Both the position numbers and the translations under genes were made by a program. A stretch of 64,000 nucleotides of DNA from Acanthosoma haemorrhoidale (Eukaryota; Arthropoda; Insecta; Hemiptera; Acanthosomatidae): assembly GCA_930367205.1 (NCBI GenBank), contig OV884011.1, positions 44,653,754-44,717,753 on the forward strand. Direction: 5' to 3'. Under the pieces are notes generated by a model. The model was not told the DNA's origin and made no database searches. It worked only from the letters and a program-made list of their open reading frames with translations. This document shows, in pieces, positions 13,557 to 23,032 of the stretch (positions within the stretch are counted from its first letter, which is position 1; each line of letters opens with the position of its first letter).

Positions 13557-13661
13557 CACAGGTGGTCTGAAAAGTTTCCGACCTCAACATGAAGATGATA
13601 ATAAAATAAATAAAAGCTAAAATAAAAGCTTTGTTTGGTCGGAAACTTTTCAGACCACCCG
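13557..13661. mobile_element. mariner-type MITE, copy 1
   Basis: This is a 105-bp palindromic element flanked by TA (13555-13556 and 13662-13663). The terminal inverted repeats share GGTGGTCTGAAAAGTTTCC GACC on both ends (27 bp with small differences at the tips). The AT-rich centre has several AATAAA motifs. A near-identical copy lies at 48602-48708. TA duplication and the terminal sequence fit a non-autonomous mariner derivative; it has no coding capacity. Confidence 0.9.
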
Positions 13662-13663
13662 TA

Positions 13664-14048
13664 TATTACACGTAGCTCGATTGCGACAGTGCACAATCGA
13701 TCACCTCTAGTCAGAAGCAGGCTCCACTTCGCCTGTTACTCGTTTGATCAGCTACTCTGTCATTAGCAAAAGACATATATATATATGTGTGTACTAGTAA
13801 TGCCCTAGTTATAGAGATGCATGTATGAACGAGTAAATATCTCACTGAAAACAGTTTCTCCCGCTGGCCTTCACCCGGCCTATATGGGTCCCTCATAGGG
13901 CATCCTTGCAAGTCTTCAACCTCCTTTCTATGGTTAATGGTCTTACCAGGGCTATGCGAATTTATGCTGTTCAGGACCCAGTTAATTTTCTTCTTATCAC
14001 CTTTAGAAGAATTTATAACTTGGGCCTCTTTATTTATTTAGTTTATTT
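13664..14048. other. short gap between MITE and retroelement
   Basis: No gene is supported. The stretch includes a short AT dinucleotide run near 13772. Its open frames overlap on both strands and show no motif. Confidence 0.4.
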
Positions 14049-14060
14049 TTCAATACCTTC

Positions 14061-14756
14061 TTGGCAACATTCGCAGACGACACTGCAGTCCTGTCAACCC
14101 ATCCAGACCCTAATATAGCATCCCAAAACCTTCAAAAACACCACGACGAGATCGAGTATTGGTGCAACCAATGGCGAATCAAGGTCAATGAAGGAAAATG
14201 TTCCCACATAATCTTTACCCTCTGCCGCAACTCCTGTCCACCAGTCTTTTTAAATTCAATTCCTCTCCCTGTGTCTGAGACAGTACGGTATTTAGGCTTC
14301 CATCTCGACAAAAGACTGACATGGAACCCACACACGAGGCTAAAAAGACAAGAACTAAACAGACGCTTTGGACAACTGTACAGACTACTTCGAAGGACAT
14401 CCCACCTCTCAATAGAAAACAAACTACTTATTTACAAGGTTATACTTAAGCCAATCTGGACATACGGAATAGAGCTATGGGGGACAGCAAAAAAGTCGAA
14501 CATCAAGCGCATCCAATCCTTTCAATCAAAAGTCCTAAGAACAATAGTAAATGCCCCTTATTACGTCAGCAACAAAACCCTTCACAATGATCTGAATATA
14601 CCCTATATTCTTGAACTCATCCCTTCCAAGTTCATAAAATTCCATAGTAACCTATCCAACCACCCTAATTCCCTAGCACAGTCGTTGCACTGCACCACTC
14701 ACCCCTATAATCCTCTTCGGAGATTAAAACGGCAGTGGCCTCGTGACCTGCTATAA
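14061..14756 (+). pseudogene. reverse transcriptase C-terminal fragment
   Basis: This is the C-terminal ~230 residues of a non-LTR reverse transcriptase, cut off before palm motifs A and B. The frame opens with the catalytic box FADDTAVLSTH. It then shows the VNEGKC stretch, VRYLGFHLDKRLTW (the YLG motif) and a thumb-like region with LLIYKVILKPIWTYGIELW, which is characteristic of Jockey and related clades. The first codon is TTG and not a true start; the frame is open to the truncation point. It cannot make a working enzyme. Codons are otherwise intact, so the copy is not very old. The reading is secure; the exact clade is less so. Confidence 0.88.
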
Positions 14757-15041
14757 CTAAGTGATAGTGGGAGTTCTGGCAATGGCCAGTTCCTCTAATC
14801 ATGTCCTGAGCGTCTGTGGCTCTCGCGCTCTTGGTCAGCCTCCGCTGGCTTATCCAGTTACGCGGCTGACGTAGGAGCGTGGGGGACTTCCCAAGACTCC
14901 GCTTCCTCCTTCGCATGCGAGGGAGGTGACCCTTGTGGACTTGGGGGGCCTCTGGGCTGTTTGTAAATATTGTATGAATGAGCGAGTGAATGATGAATTG
15001 TAAATATAGTATGAATGATGACATTTATCTCAATTACTCAT

Positions 15042-15057
15042 TGCCTAATAAAAGGCA
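15042..15057 (+). terminator. 3'-end hairpin with AATAAA in the loop
   Basis: TGCCT pairs with AGGCA around a loop of exactly AATAAA, 25-30 bp before the end of the retroelement. The related tail at 29534-29549 keeps the stem with the loop TATAAA. It is probably the poly(A) signal and/or the element's 3' recognition structure. Confidence 0.5.
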
Positions 15058-15085
15058 GATTGTAATTTTATCTTAATAAAATTGT

Positions 15086-17023
15086 TTGAAAACTGAAGTT
15101 TATTTTTGATACAGGTTTTTAATAGAATGAGGGAAATGTCACAATTTGTTTGCTTAACCCCTAAGTGCAAATAATACAAATAAATAAAAAAGTTTAAGTT
15201 AGATGCGAAATAGGAATGGAGAGGTTTTACTTTCATTACTTTCAGACAACTATTGAATATACTAAGATAGCGGTCGTAAATGGTCTGATATTTTCTGAAA
15301 TTTCCTATTTAAGGTTAGCATCATTTTTTGGAGATGGTTTATTTATGTAAAACATAGTAAATATATATGTGGGTGTGGTAGACTGGAAAAATAAACAGAG
15401 CCGAATATGGAAGAATACGCGGCCGGCGTCATCTTGTGGCTGCACCCATAAATTTAGATGAGCTGTTGGAAGGGCCAGTGGAGTCTGCTGAGGACACTGA
15501 TGGTTTACAGACTTTTGTCGAGGCCCCTTCTTGCTATCTTACGCTACTGTTTATTGTTCATTAAATAGCTTTCTCAATCATGCGAACCAGTTTTTCTGTT
15601 ATGAATCCCGACTCAGCTATTTCTGAAACCCCATTCTCCTAGATATATATATTTTAATGCCCACAAAATTATGTTGAGAATGGTGAATAGATCCCGTCCT
15701 TGCAAACCACAAATATATGTTTTCCTTGCACTTCTGTAGGAGGTAATATTAAATAGAATGTAATACAAGTCTTCAGCTTTCTTGATATTATCATTGAGGG
15801 AGTATGTTTTTTTAGGGTCCATTATTTATTATTAAAGTTTTCATTGAAGTACATATAAATTATGGTTCAGGAAACAATACAAATTTTAAACAAAGTTTGG
15901 TGAAAGAATATTGAGATAGGATAAATCCCCGATTAAGTAAATATTACTATAATGATTTATGTTTCGGTGTAATGAGAGCAATTCTTTCTCAACACATTGA
16001 GATGTGCCAATAAGTAATATACGCATTACCTCTCCGGGTTAATCGATACCTGGAATAATGGTCGATTATAAGAAATACATTCACTTAACTAGTTTTTTAT
16101 TTACACTTTTACATATATTTATATATAGTATTTGTGGCCAACCAGAAAAAGTTTTTATAATACTTCATTTTCGACACGTACTGATTTACCTAGGTCAATT
16201 TGACCAACCTTAATCTAAGAAATACATAACCCTTTTATGCTTAACCTAAATAAATAAAATTTAGTATAAGCGCAATGTACTCAGTTGATGGTATTCCACG
16301 CCGTGTTCCCACGGTTTTTACAAGATTAAATAAAAAACACTCATAATCACATCAACAAAAATGGTTGCCAGCCTGCGTACTTTTCTCACCAAGCATCTGA
16401 ATCCAGTGGAACCTTCTAGACTCGGTCAGTTTCCTATGTGACGTTGTTGACCTCACTGCAATGCCGCTGCATTCGGAAGAAGTTGAGGATATTGTTTACT
16501 CAAGAATTTCCCTATGGCGTGAGGAAAACGTTTAAGTTGGACACGTCAGTCGTACTTCTTTGATGAGCTAAGAATATTTTGGAAATGATGGGAACTCGGT
16601 CATAACAAATATAAATTTTTATAAACCCCTTGCCTTGAGTCTTACATATTCAGTATTCATATCTATTATAGTCAATGAACCAATACGTGAGTGTCTAGAA
16701 ACCCCTTAAAGCTTGAGATTTGAAGGTTGAAAAGACCAAGTCTGTTTGTTTGGGATTTATTTTGGCGTAAAACCCTCAGGTCATCAACGCCGTTGTTTGT
16801 GTATTCAAACTCATTCTGGGTAGCCCACCAATGTGGGTCCGAAATAGCACTAGGGTAAGAGTAGAGCCCAGGCTACTCGGAACAGGCCGGGACCCAGTAG
16901 GCACCCCAGTCCCACATGTCTGGTGGTGGATATCTATAACCTCTCATTTCACCAGTTTTTCATCTAATTCGTCTAACTTAAATACATCAATACAATCCAC
17001 CAATGCTTACATTTTCACATGCA
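15086..17023. other. AT-rich non-coding stretch
   Basis: No gene is supported. A 69-codon minus frame at 15822-15613 and an 81-codon plus frame at 16831-17076 have no motifs. The latter runs into the A-tail of the next retroelement. Confidence 0.4.
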
Positions 17024-17036
17024 TGGAAGCATACAG

Positions 17037-17627
17037 TTTTTTTTTTCAAAACCCTTTATTTGTATACACAGAGTGAGTATTATTCCACAATATGGAATCT
17101 TTACATCAATGCACTCTAGCGTAGCTACATTTTATATAATTTGTGAGGTTGAAAGTATTTTTCTATGGTAGGCTGATGTACAGAATACAAGGCGTATAAG
17201 CAGGCGTAGAAACGTAGGTGTAGGCGTTGGCGTAGAAACCTAAATCTAATTAACTAAGTTAACCTAGTTTTCACGGACAGTCTGTTGCCATCGATACGAG
17301 AATTGAGGTGGGCTCACAGTGTTAAACACTGGGTTTGTTAGGTGCTGCAATGAGTCAAAATACTTGATGAGCCTCCGGTGGATGAACTCGCCCACCAACG
17401 GCCCACTACGCAACGAGAGCGGTATGTCTGGCCACTTTTCTCATGATACCGTTCTCAAAATGTTGGAGACTTTTAGCTATTTTGCCAGTCTATTGAGTAT
17501 ATAGTGGGACACCGTACAGCAGAGCTGACCGGAGGACACATTTATATATCATCAATTTGAGACGCAACGACAAGTTGGGTGAAGTTAACAAGTGCTAAAG
17601 CCGGTAAGACTTGTGTCGTATCTTTTC
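17037..17627 (-). mobile_element. 5'-truncated Jockey copy on the minus strand
   Basis: Read on the minus strand, it encodes LSLRLKLMIYKC..LLYGVPLY, then LQHFENGIMRKVARH, then FIHRRLIKYFDSLQHLTNP and VFNTVSPPQF. These match the C-terminus of the 874-residue ORF at 60285-62909 in order. There is a stop and at least one frameshift. The A-tail appears as a T-run at 17037-17046, followed by TCAAAACC, as in the 59932-60010 element. TGGAAGCATACAG (17024-17036) and TGGAAACATACAG (17628-17640) form a 13-bp target duplication with one mismatch. It is a dead copy of the same or a close family. Confidence 0.85.
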
Positions 17628-17640
17628 TGGAAACATACAG

Positions 17641-17958
17641 ACATTAAAATTATCTCGTTTTAAGTAAAATTTAAATGGTTGTTATATCTTGATTGTGGCA
17701 GCACTGGATTGCTGACACCAAACAAAATGTGTAAATAATCGAGGATATTGTTGCCTTCAGACTTACCACGCTCGGTTACCTTAGAGTTATTCACATAATA
17801 TCTGCTGTGGCAAGAAAAAGGACAGCGGTTGTCTAGAAACAGTAATTCTCTATTCATAATAGTGAGCCAAAGAAATGGGAAACATTCATTGGCGCCGTTG
17901 ATGTCGATGCCTAGTTGTCTGCGCACCGAGGTTTTGCAATGCCACGGTTCGTTTGACC
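17641..17958. other. flank into which the hAT element inserted
   Basis: No gene is supported. It is continuous with 20492 onward once the hAT insertion is removed. The rejoined sequence is moderately GC-rich around the insertion point and was not recognised. Confidence 0.35.
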
Positions 17959-17966
17959 GTCTACAC

Positions 17967-18034
17967 CGTATGTGGGCAACAGCCGGCCCGCGGGCCGGAT
18001 CCGGCCCGCTGTAAGATTTGATCCGGCCCGCGAG
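17967..18034 (+). repeat. hAT left end: terminal repeat and GC-rich subterminal motifs
   Basis: After the terminal CGTATGTGGGCAAC come three copies of CCGGCCCGC within about 45 bp, partly palindromic with GGATCC between. Transposases of this class usually bind such subterminal repeats. A 50-bp GC block stands out sharply in this AT-rich locus. Confidence 0.8.
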
Positions 18035-18264
18035 ACATTTTGAAAAACCCAATTTAAAAAAAAAAAATACACTACTTACTCATACTCATGGAATCAAGTG
18101 AGCGAGCAAGCCGAGTGGCGGTGATCATCAAAGAGTGAGGCGGCAAACATCAAAGTTCAAAGCCATTGATGTTTGCCGCCACACTGGCGGCGCAACAAAG
18201 GATTATTGCTTCGCAATTGTATTGTTCTACACTAGACGATTCTAGATCATTCCTTCATTTTGCC

Positions 18265-18300
18265 TATATAAGCGGGTGGATGGCCGGAACTTAGTTCAGT
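18265..18300 (+). promoter_or_regulatory. hAT transposase promoter (TATA plus initiator)
   Basis: TATATAAG lies at 18265-18272. TCAGT lies at 18296-18300, with its A 33 bp after the first T of the TATA box. TCAGT is the arthropod initiator consensus. The predicted 5'UTR is about 110 bp and leads to the first ATG at 18408 with no ATG in between. Confidence 0.65.
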
Positions 18301-18407
18301 CCTATTCGAGCTACCGTGGTGATAAGTTTGCTTTGTGACTTTGTGTGCATCTTGAGTGCTTACTAATTATACCTATTTTCTTATTAAGTTTATCGAACGA
18401 TAAGTAA

Positions 18408-20213
18408 ATGAAAATGATGTCTGGTGGAAGGAAACGAAAAGTAGATGCAGAGGGTCGCCAGTTTCAAGAAAAATGGACTGAAGAATTCTTCTTTATCTTG
18501 CACAATGGTAAGCCTATTTGTTTGATGTGTAATGAATCCATTTCGGTGATGAAAGAATTCAATATAAAGAGGCATTACTCAACTAAGCATCCTACGCTGC
18601 TCTCACTGACAGGACAAATAAGAAAAGACAAAATCCAGAAACTTACCGCAAATTTGGAAAAACAGCAGCAAATATTTCATAGACAAAGAACACAACTTGA
18701 TAATGTTGTGAAAGCTAGTTTTATAGTTAGTTCAAAATTGGCAAAGTCATTGAAACCATTTGCCGAAGGAGAATTTATCAAGGAGTGTATGTCAGAAGTT
18801 TGCAGTGTTTTGTGTCCTGAAAAGAAAAATGAATTTGAAAAAATTAGTTTGTCAAGACGAACCGTTGTACGACGTATAGAAATGATGGCTAATGATATAA
18901 AAACAACATTGACTGGCCGTATGACTGGTATTGAATCATTTTCCATAGCATTAGACGAGAGCACCGATTTGTCTGACATAGCTCAACTGGCTATATTTAT
19001 TCGAGGTGTTGATAAAGAATTCACTATTACTGAGGAATTGCTTGCTTTACAGCCGCTAAAAGGAACCACTACAGGAGAGGACATTTTTAATGAAGTTCAA
19101 AAGGTATTCACAAGTTTTGGCTTGCCATGGTCGAAATTAGTTGGAGTATGCACAGATGGTGCACCTTCTATGGTCGGCTTACGTAAAGGTTTCATCGGAA
19201 TTTTGAATGAAAAAGCAACTGAATTAAATGTGCAAAAAGATGGTTTGATAGTCCTTCATTGCATTATCCACCAACAGAACTTGTGTTCTAAGTCCATTCG
19301 ACTCCAGAATGTTATGAATGTGGTAGTAAAAACCATCAATTTTATTCGATCCCGAGGGCTTAACCATCGTCAGTTCAAGGCGTTTTTGGATGAAATATCA
19401 GCCGAGTATGACGACGTAACATATTATTGTGAAGTCAGATGGCTAAGCAAAGGGAAAATGCTGAAACGGTTTTACGAGCTTAGAAATGAGATAGCAGAAT
19501 TTATGCAAATAAAAGATAAACCACTATCTGAATTGAGTGACGCAAAATGGATATGTGACTTAGCATTTCTTGTCGACCTTACAGGCCATTTGAATGATTT
19601 AAATTTGAAACTTCAAAAACAAGGACAGTTAGTAAATGATTTGTACAGCCATTTGAAAGCGTTTCAGAACAAAATCCGCTTGTGGGAGGCACATATGCTG
19701 TCTGGTAACAGTTACCATTTCACCACGCTCTCTGCGTATGAAAATATTGCTTACGCTCAATATGCTGAAGAACTCAAGTTACTGTCGGAGCAATTTTCGA
19801 TCAGATTTAGCGATTTCAAACACATGGAAGACTGTTTCAATTTATTTGCTACTCCAACAAAAAGTAATGTACAAAATGCTCCAATACACTTGCAAATGGA
19901 GTTGATCGAGATTCAAGAAAACTCACTCCTAAAATCTAAATTTGAAGACGTGGAGTTGTGCGATTTCTACAAAAAATACCTCGAAGAAGACCATTTTCCG
20001 CAGCTTAGAAAATTTGCAAGAAGATTGATTTGTGCGTTTGGCAGTACTTATAAATGCGAACAGTTCTTTTCATTGATGAAAGTTAATAAATCAAAACATC
20101 GTACAAGGCTGACTGACGATAATTTGGAAAATTCTTTACGTCTTTGTACCAGTGGAATTAATCCAAACATCGATGAATTAGTTTCCCAAATTCAAGCTCA
20201 AGTGTCTCATTGA
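18408..20213 (+). CDS. hAT transposase, GTF2IRD2/ZBED-like
   Basis: This is a nuclear DNA transposase that cuts and pastes the surrounding element. The 601-residue single-exon frame has no lesion. Near the N-terminus is a BED-like zinc finger, with C38 and C41 in CLMC and H56 and H61 in RHYSTKH. The RNase H-like catalytic core shows D183 in LDESTD, D250 in VCTDGAPSM, a Cys/His cluster around HCIIHQQNLC (281-293) and W345 in EVRWLSKG. The C-terminal hATC dimerisation region contains CEQFFSLMK; E551 there is the likely third catalytic acid, by analogy with the Hermes DDE triad. Three early Met codons (18408, 18414, 18417) could start it; the first is chosen. The sequence type is that of the transposase from which vertebrate GTF2IRD2 tails were domesticated. 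A host-domesticated gene is unlikely, because both element ends and the target duplication are present. Confidence 0.95.
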   Translation: MKMMSGGRKRKVDAEGRQFQEKWTEEFFFILHNGKPICLMCNESISVMKEFNIKRHYSTKHPTLLSLTGQIRKDKIQKLTANLEKQQQIFHRQRTQLDNVVKASFIVSSKLAKSLKPFAEGEFIKECMSEVCSVLCPEKKNEFEKISLSRRTVVRRIEMMANDIKTTLTGRMTGIESFSIALDESTDLSDIAQLAIFIRGVDKEFTITEELLALQPLKGTTTGEDIFNEVQKVFTSFGLPWSKLVGVCTDGAPSMVGLRKGFIGILNEKATELNVQKDGLIVLHCIIHQQNLCSKSIRLQNVMNVVVKTINFIRSRGLNHRQFKAFLDEISAEYDDVTYYCEVRWLSKGKMLKRFYELRNEIAEFMQIKDKPLSELSDAKWICDLAFLVDLTGHLNDLNLKLQKQGQLVNDLYSHLKAFQNKIRLWEAHMLSGNSYHFTTLSAYENIAYAQYAEELKLLSEQFSIRFSDFKHMEDCFNLFATPTKSNVQNAPIHLQMELIEIQENSLLKSKFEDVELCDFYKKYLEEDHFPQLRKFARRLICAFGSTYKCEQFFSLMKVNKSKHRTRLTDDNLENSLRLCTSGINPNIDELVSQIQAQVSH

Positions 20214-20316
20214 TTTCGGTGTCGCTATTTAACTTTCGTAGTTTGTAACAATTCTAAATTTAACGATTTAATTTAATGCTGTAGGTACCTATTTTTTCAT
20301 TTCATTTTGTTATTTT

Positions 20317-20322
20317 AATAAA
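20317..20322 (+). terminator. hAT poly(A) signal
   Basis: AATAAA lies about 104 bp after the transposase stop codon, inside the element. Confidence 0.6.
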
Positions 20323-20415
20323 TTGTGTTGTAATAACATTGTCGTATTATTTCATGGCTGACTGATATCTATCGCTAAAAATTATGAACACTACTTTAAA
20401 ATGCACTACTTTTAA

Positions 20416-20483
20416 ACGCGGCCCGCGAACGTATTTGCACACTAAAGTTTGGCCCATAACATGTCAAAGGTTGCCCATACCTG
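20416..20483 (-). repeat. hAT right end: subterminal motif and terminal repeat
   Basis: GCGGCCCGCG near 20419 mirrors the GGCCCGC repeats of the left end. The terminus reads CAGGTATGGGCAACC inward. It keeps the canonical CA-G start that the left end lacks. Confidence 0.8.
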
Positions 20484-20491
20484 GTCTACAC

Positions 20492-22973
20492 ACTTTCACG
20501 GAGGGCTCATTATTTGACCGAAGACGCATCAAACGTCGCCGCGGGCTTAGGCGTCTCCTACGCCAACTAGGTCGCTTATTCAGACCATTTTGGACTCATG
20601 TTGAAATATATACATATATGACAATCGATTGGATATCAAACAGTCAAAGCATGTCGCATAAGCGACTAAGTCGGAATGGTGACCACGTCAATATCCTATA
20701 TCGTATTTACGTATTAATAATATCTTATCTAAAAGCAGTGGTAGTGAAAAATTTAATTTTTTTTATATAATATTGAGTATGAAATCAAAAAAGATATAGA
20801 CATCCTGATTAATATCATGTATAATGTTTTAGGACTTTAATGAGCTGTAATTACAAACATCTTTAATCCTTTAAATCTACTAGTAACTTTTTAATTACTG
20901 TTATATAAAAAAAAAATTTTATCACGTAAAGACAACTTTTATGATCATGTCGTCAATGCTAATAAAATACAATTTGTTCCGCTTGATAGCTGTTTAGAAG
21001 AGTCTTAAATATAATACGCAAATTTATCAGCTCCATAATATCCCTGTGTGAGTGGCGAAGCCGCGAGTAGCCGTGGAGGTTGTGGTGTATGACAGGTATG
21101 TCTTTGAGCTAAGCGCATTTCTTAACGAATGCGAGTCGTGTTTGACCCCACTCTATTGTGAGCTCCAAAGCCCCTTAGAGGTGGGCGTATACCTAGTTTA
21201 AAATATAAATATTTCATTGTCATATCGAGTAGGGTATCAGATTAAAGACCTGTACATATAATATTACTTATTATTAATTACAATGTCCAGTATACGTCAT
21301 ATTTGTTGAACCTGCTCTTCTTCTCTATCACCATGAAGATTGCGAAGTAACTTAGAAAGGCACTTTCAGGAGTTTTAAATAAGGTACACAGAAAGAGGAA
21401 TAATCAGCACCCTGACATTAGCTAACACTTTTAATAATAAATAAAAAATAGAAACTTACTTGAAAGTCATTTAAAATTACCAATCATCCTAGCAACTGAG
21501 AAAGAGAAGTTACATACATACTGGCTGACATCAAGACATTGTAATGACTCTTTCATGTGACTTAAATGTGTTTGCCTTTCTTGACAAACTACCTGACAGC
21601 TGGAAACTACTGAAACAAAATCTTAGCACAATGCACAAAAAAGAAAATAGGACTTTATTGAACTAATTTGTAATTTAGCAAATTCCTTTTAGTACTTATA
21701 AAACTGAGTTATTTCAAGCTGGATTTAAGGTCTTTCTTGTATTTTCATTCTTAGACACTAATTCCTTAAGATCAGTACATAGAGTCTTAGTCACTTTCAT
21801 GTGCTGCAATACCTTGTAACTTAAAGTGCCCTGTAGTTTAACATACTTTTGTTCATTAAACATACTTTTGAAAATCGAAAAAGTGGTGGGTCAGAACAAA
21901 CAAGGACCTTCTAAAAATATTGATGGATCATGGTTTCAATAAATCATTTAGTTTTCACAACCATAACGAAACTCTTAGTCTTATGATTTGACTTAAAAGT
22001 TTTTGTTTTTGGTACTTCTACACTCTTTACTTCAACAGTCCTAAATTATAAGAAATATTCTCTATTTGGACATATGAGGTAATAGACTGGTCAAGATTCG
22101 ATTAGAGAAAATTTGTGTTTCGGGTTTAAAAAAATGGTCCGGTACTTAAGCAGCTAGACCGCAATGCCTTGAGAATTTTCCCGCAATACTAGCACATCTA
22201 ATTGAAAGCAGTTAAACGTTTGCAAAAAGTTGGTGAAGCGATAAGCCTAGAAAACAACGCACTGTTAATAGGTGTCCCAGCGTGTCCGACAACACTTGGC
22301 CGATTGCGTATAATCTTGATGAAGAAAGTACTCTTCTGAGTGTCAGCGTTGCGGAAAACAAGTTCCGTTTCGGCAAAACTTGCCCCGTTCAAGGCTGTTT
22401 GTCTGGTTTGATTTATCGGTTCGCTATAAGCTATAATTTTCAAGATAATGATTCAATTGATTCATTTTTACGACCGTTATCGCATTACATACAGACAGAC
22501 GAAATACAGTTGCTTCGTACATGTTTGAAAGTAGAACCATCCTTTTTTGTGCTCGGATGAAAATGATTCGACTTAATCACAGGCTTAATTTTGTCGATAG
22601 TCCACTATTAAGGAAAGTGCTAGTTCCTAGATCAAGGATTTGCCATCATGAGAGATTATGAAAAATGATGGTTTATTTTTTCAAAAATAATCTTAAGACT
22701 TAATGCAGACAAGAGCCAAACTATAAGTGCCCTGAGGAACCAATACAGAAGCAAGCTATTAGATGGAATATTGTACTTTAACCAGGCCTTAGCTGATATC
22801 CCTAGTGTCTATCGGGATGTTATGCCACATCTGCTCCTGTAATTTTTTTATCATTATTTAAACTTTTTTTTGTTTAACCAACTAAAATAATTTTAGATCA
22901 ACTACTAACTGAATAGTACACAATAATTGACGGGGAAACACTAATAAAAATAAACGTGTTGTAATCGCTTGCT
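20492..22973. other. stretch without a supported gene
   Basis: It contains repeat family A copy 3 (20803-20870). Opposed open frames at 22198-22443 (-) and 22282-22560 (+, 92 codons) overlap and show no motif; at most one could be an old coding remnant. 21050-21190 is slightly GC-richer and unexplained. Confidence 0.4.
20803..20870 (+). repeat. unknown interspersed repeat family A, copy 3
   Basis: CCTGATTAAT is followed by TGTTTTAGGACTTTAATGAG, then TAATTACAAACATCTTTAAT. It has the same order and orientation as copies 1, 2 and 4, and is somewhat more diverged. Confidence 0.5.
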
Positions 22974-23032
22974 TTGGTAGTATAGTGGTTATTAAATTAT
23001 TGTCCTTTCGTACAGGCAGAGGTCAGATTAAC
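22974..23032 (+). repeat. tRNA-like sequence, SINE head or tRNA pseudogene
   Basis: GGTAGTATAGTGGTTA is a good A-box of the Asp/Glu tRNA type. It is followed by an anticodon-arm-like TGTCCTTTCGTACAGGCA, with a TTC in the loop position, and a poor B-box (GGTCAGATTAA). The acceptor stem does not close. It is therefore not a working tRNA gene. A tRNA-derived SINE or a pseudogene is likely. Confidence 0.4.

Larger units (their letters stand above)
14049..15085 (+). mobile_element. 5'-truncated non-LTR retrotransposon (Jockey-like)
   Basis: The copy starts inside the reverse transcriptase, just before the FADD box, and runs through the stop into a ~300-bp 3'UTR. From 14791 the UTR matches the retroelement tail at 29299-29584, including TGTCCTGAGCGTCTGTGGCT and GAATGAGCGAGTGAATGATG. 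The UTR ends at a small hairpin holding AATAAA (15042-15057), followed by AT-rich sequence. No target duplication was found for this copy. The 5' truncation is typical of target-primed reverse transcription. Confidence 0.85.
17967..20483 (+). mobile_element. complete hAT transposon, Buster type
   Basis: The 2517-bp element is flanked by perfect 8-bp duplications GTCTACAC (17959-17966 and 20484-20491). These fit the nnnTAnnn target pattern of the Buster branch of hAT, as opposed to nTnnnnAn of the Ac branch. The right terminus reads inward CAGGTATGGGCAACC; the left reads CGTATGTGGGCAAC. They share the GGGCAAC core, but the left tip has diverged. GGCCCGC motifs repeat just inside both ends. A promoter, an uninterrupted transposase frame and a poly(A) signal lie in order inside. 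It looks like a recent autonomous insertion, possibly weakened by the altered left tip. Confidence 0.95.

Noticed and set aside
13361..13696. 111-codon minus frame
   Set aside because: It runs straight through the MITE at 13557-13661 and has no motif.
22974..23032. Functional tRNA-Glu gene
   Set aside because: The acceptor stem does not pair and the B-box is degraded. It is kept only as a tRNA-like repeat.
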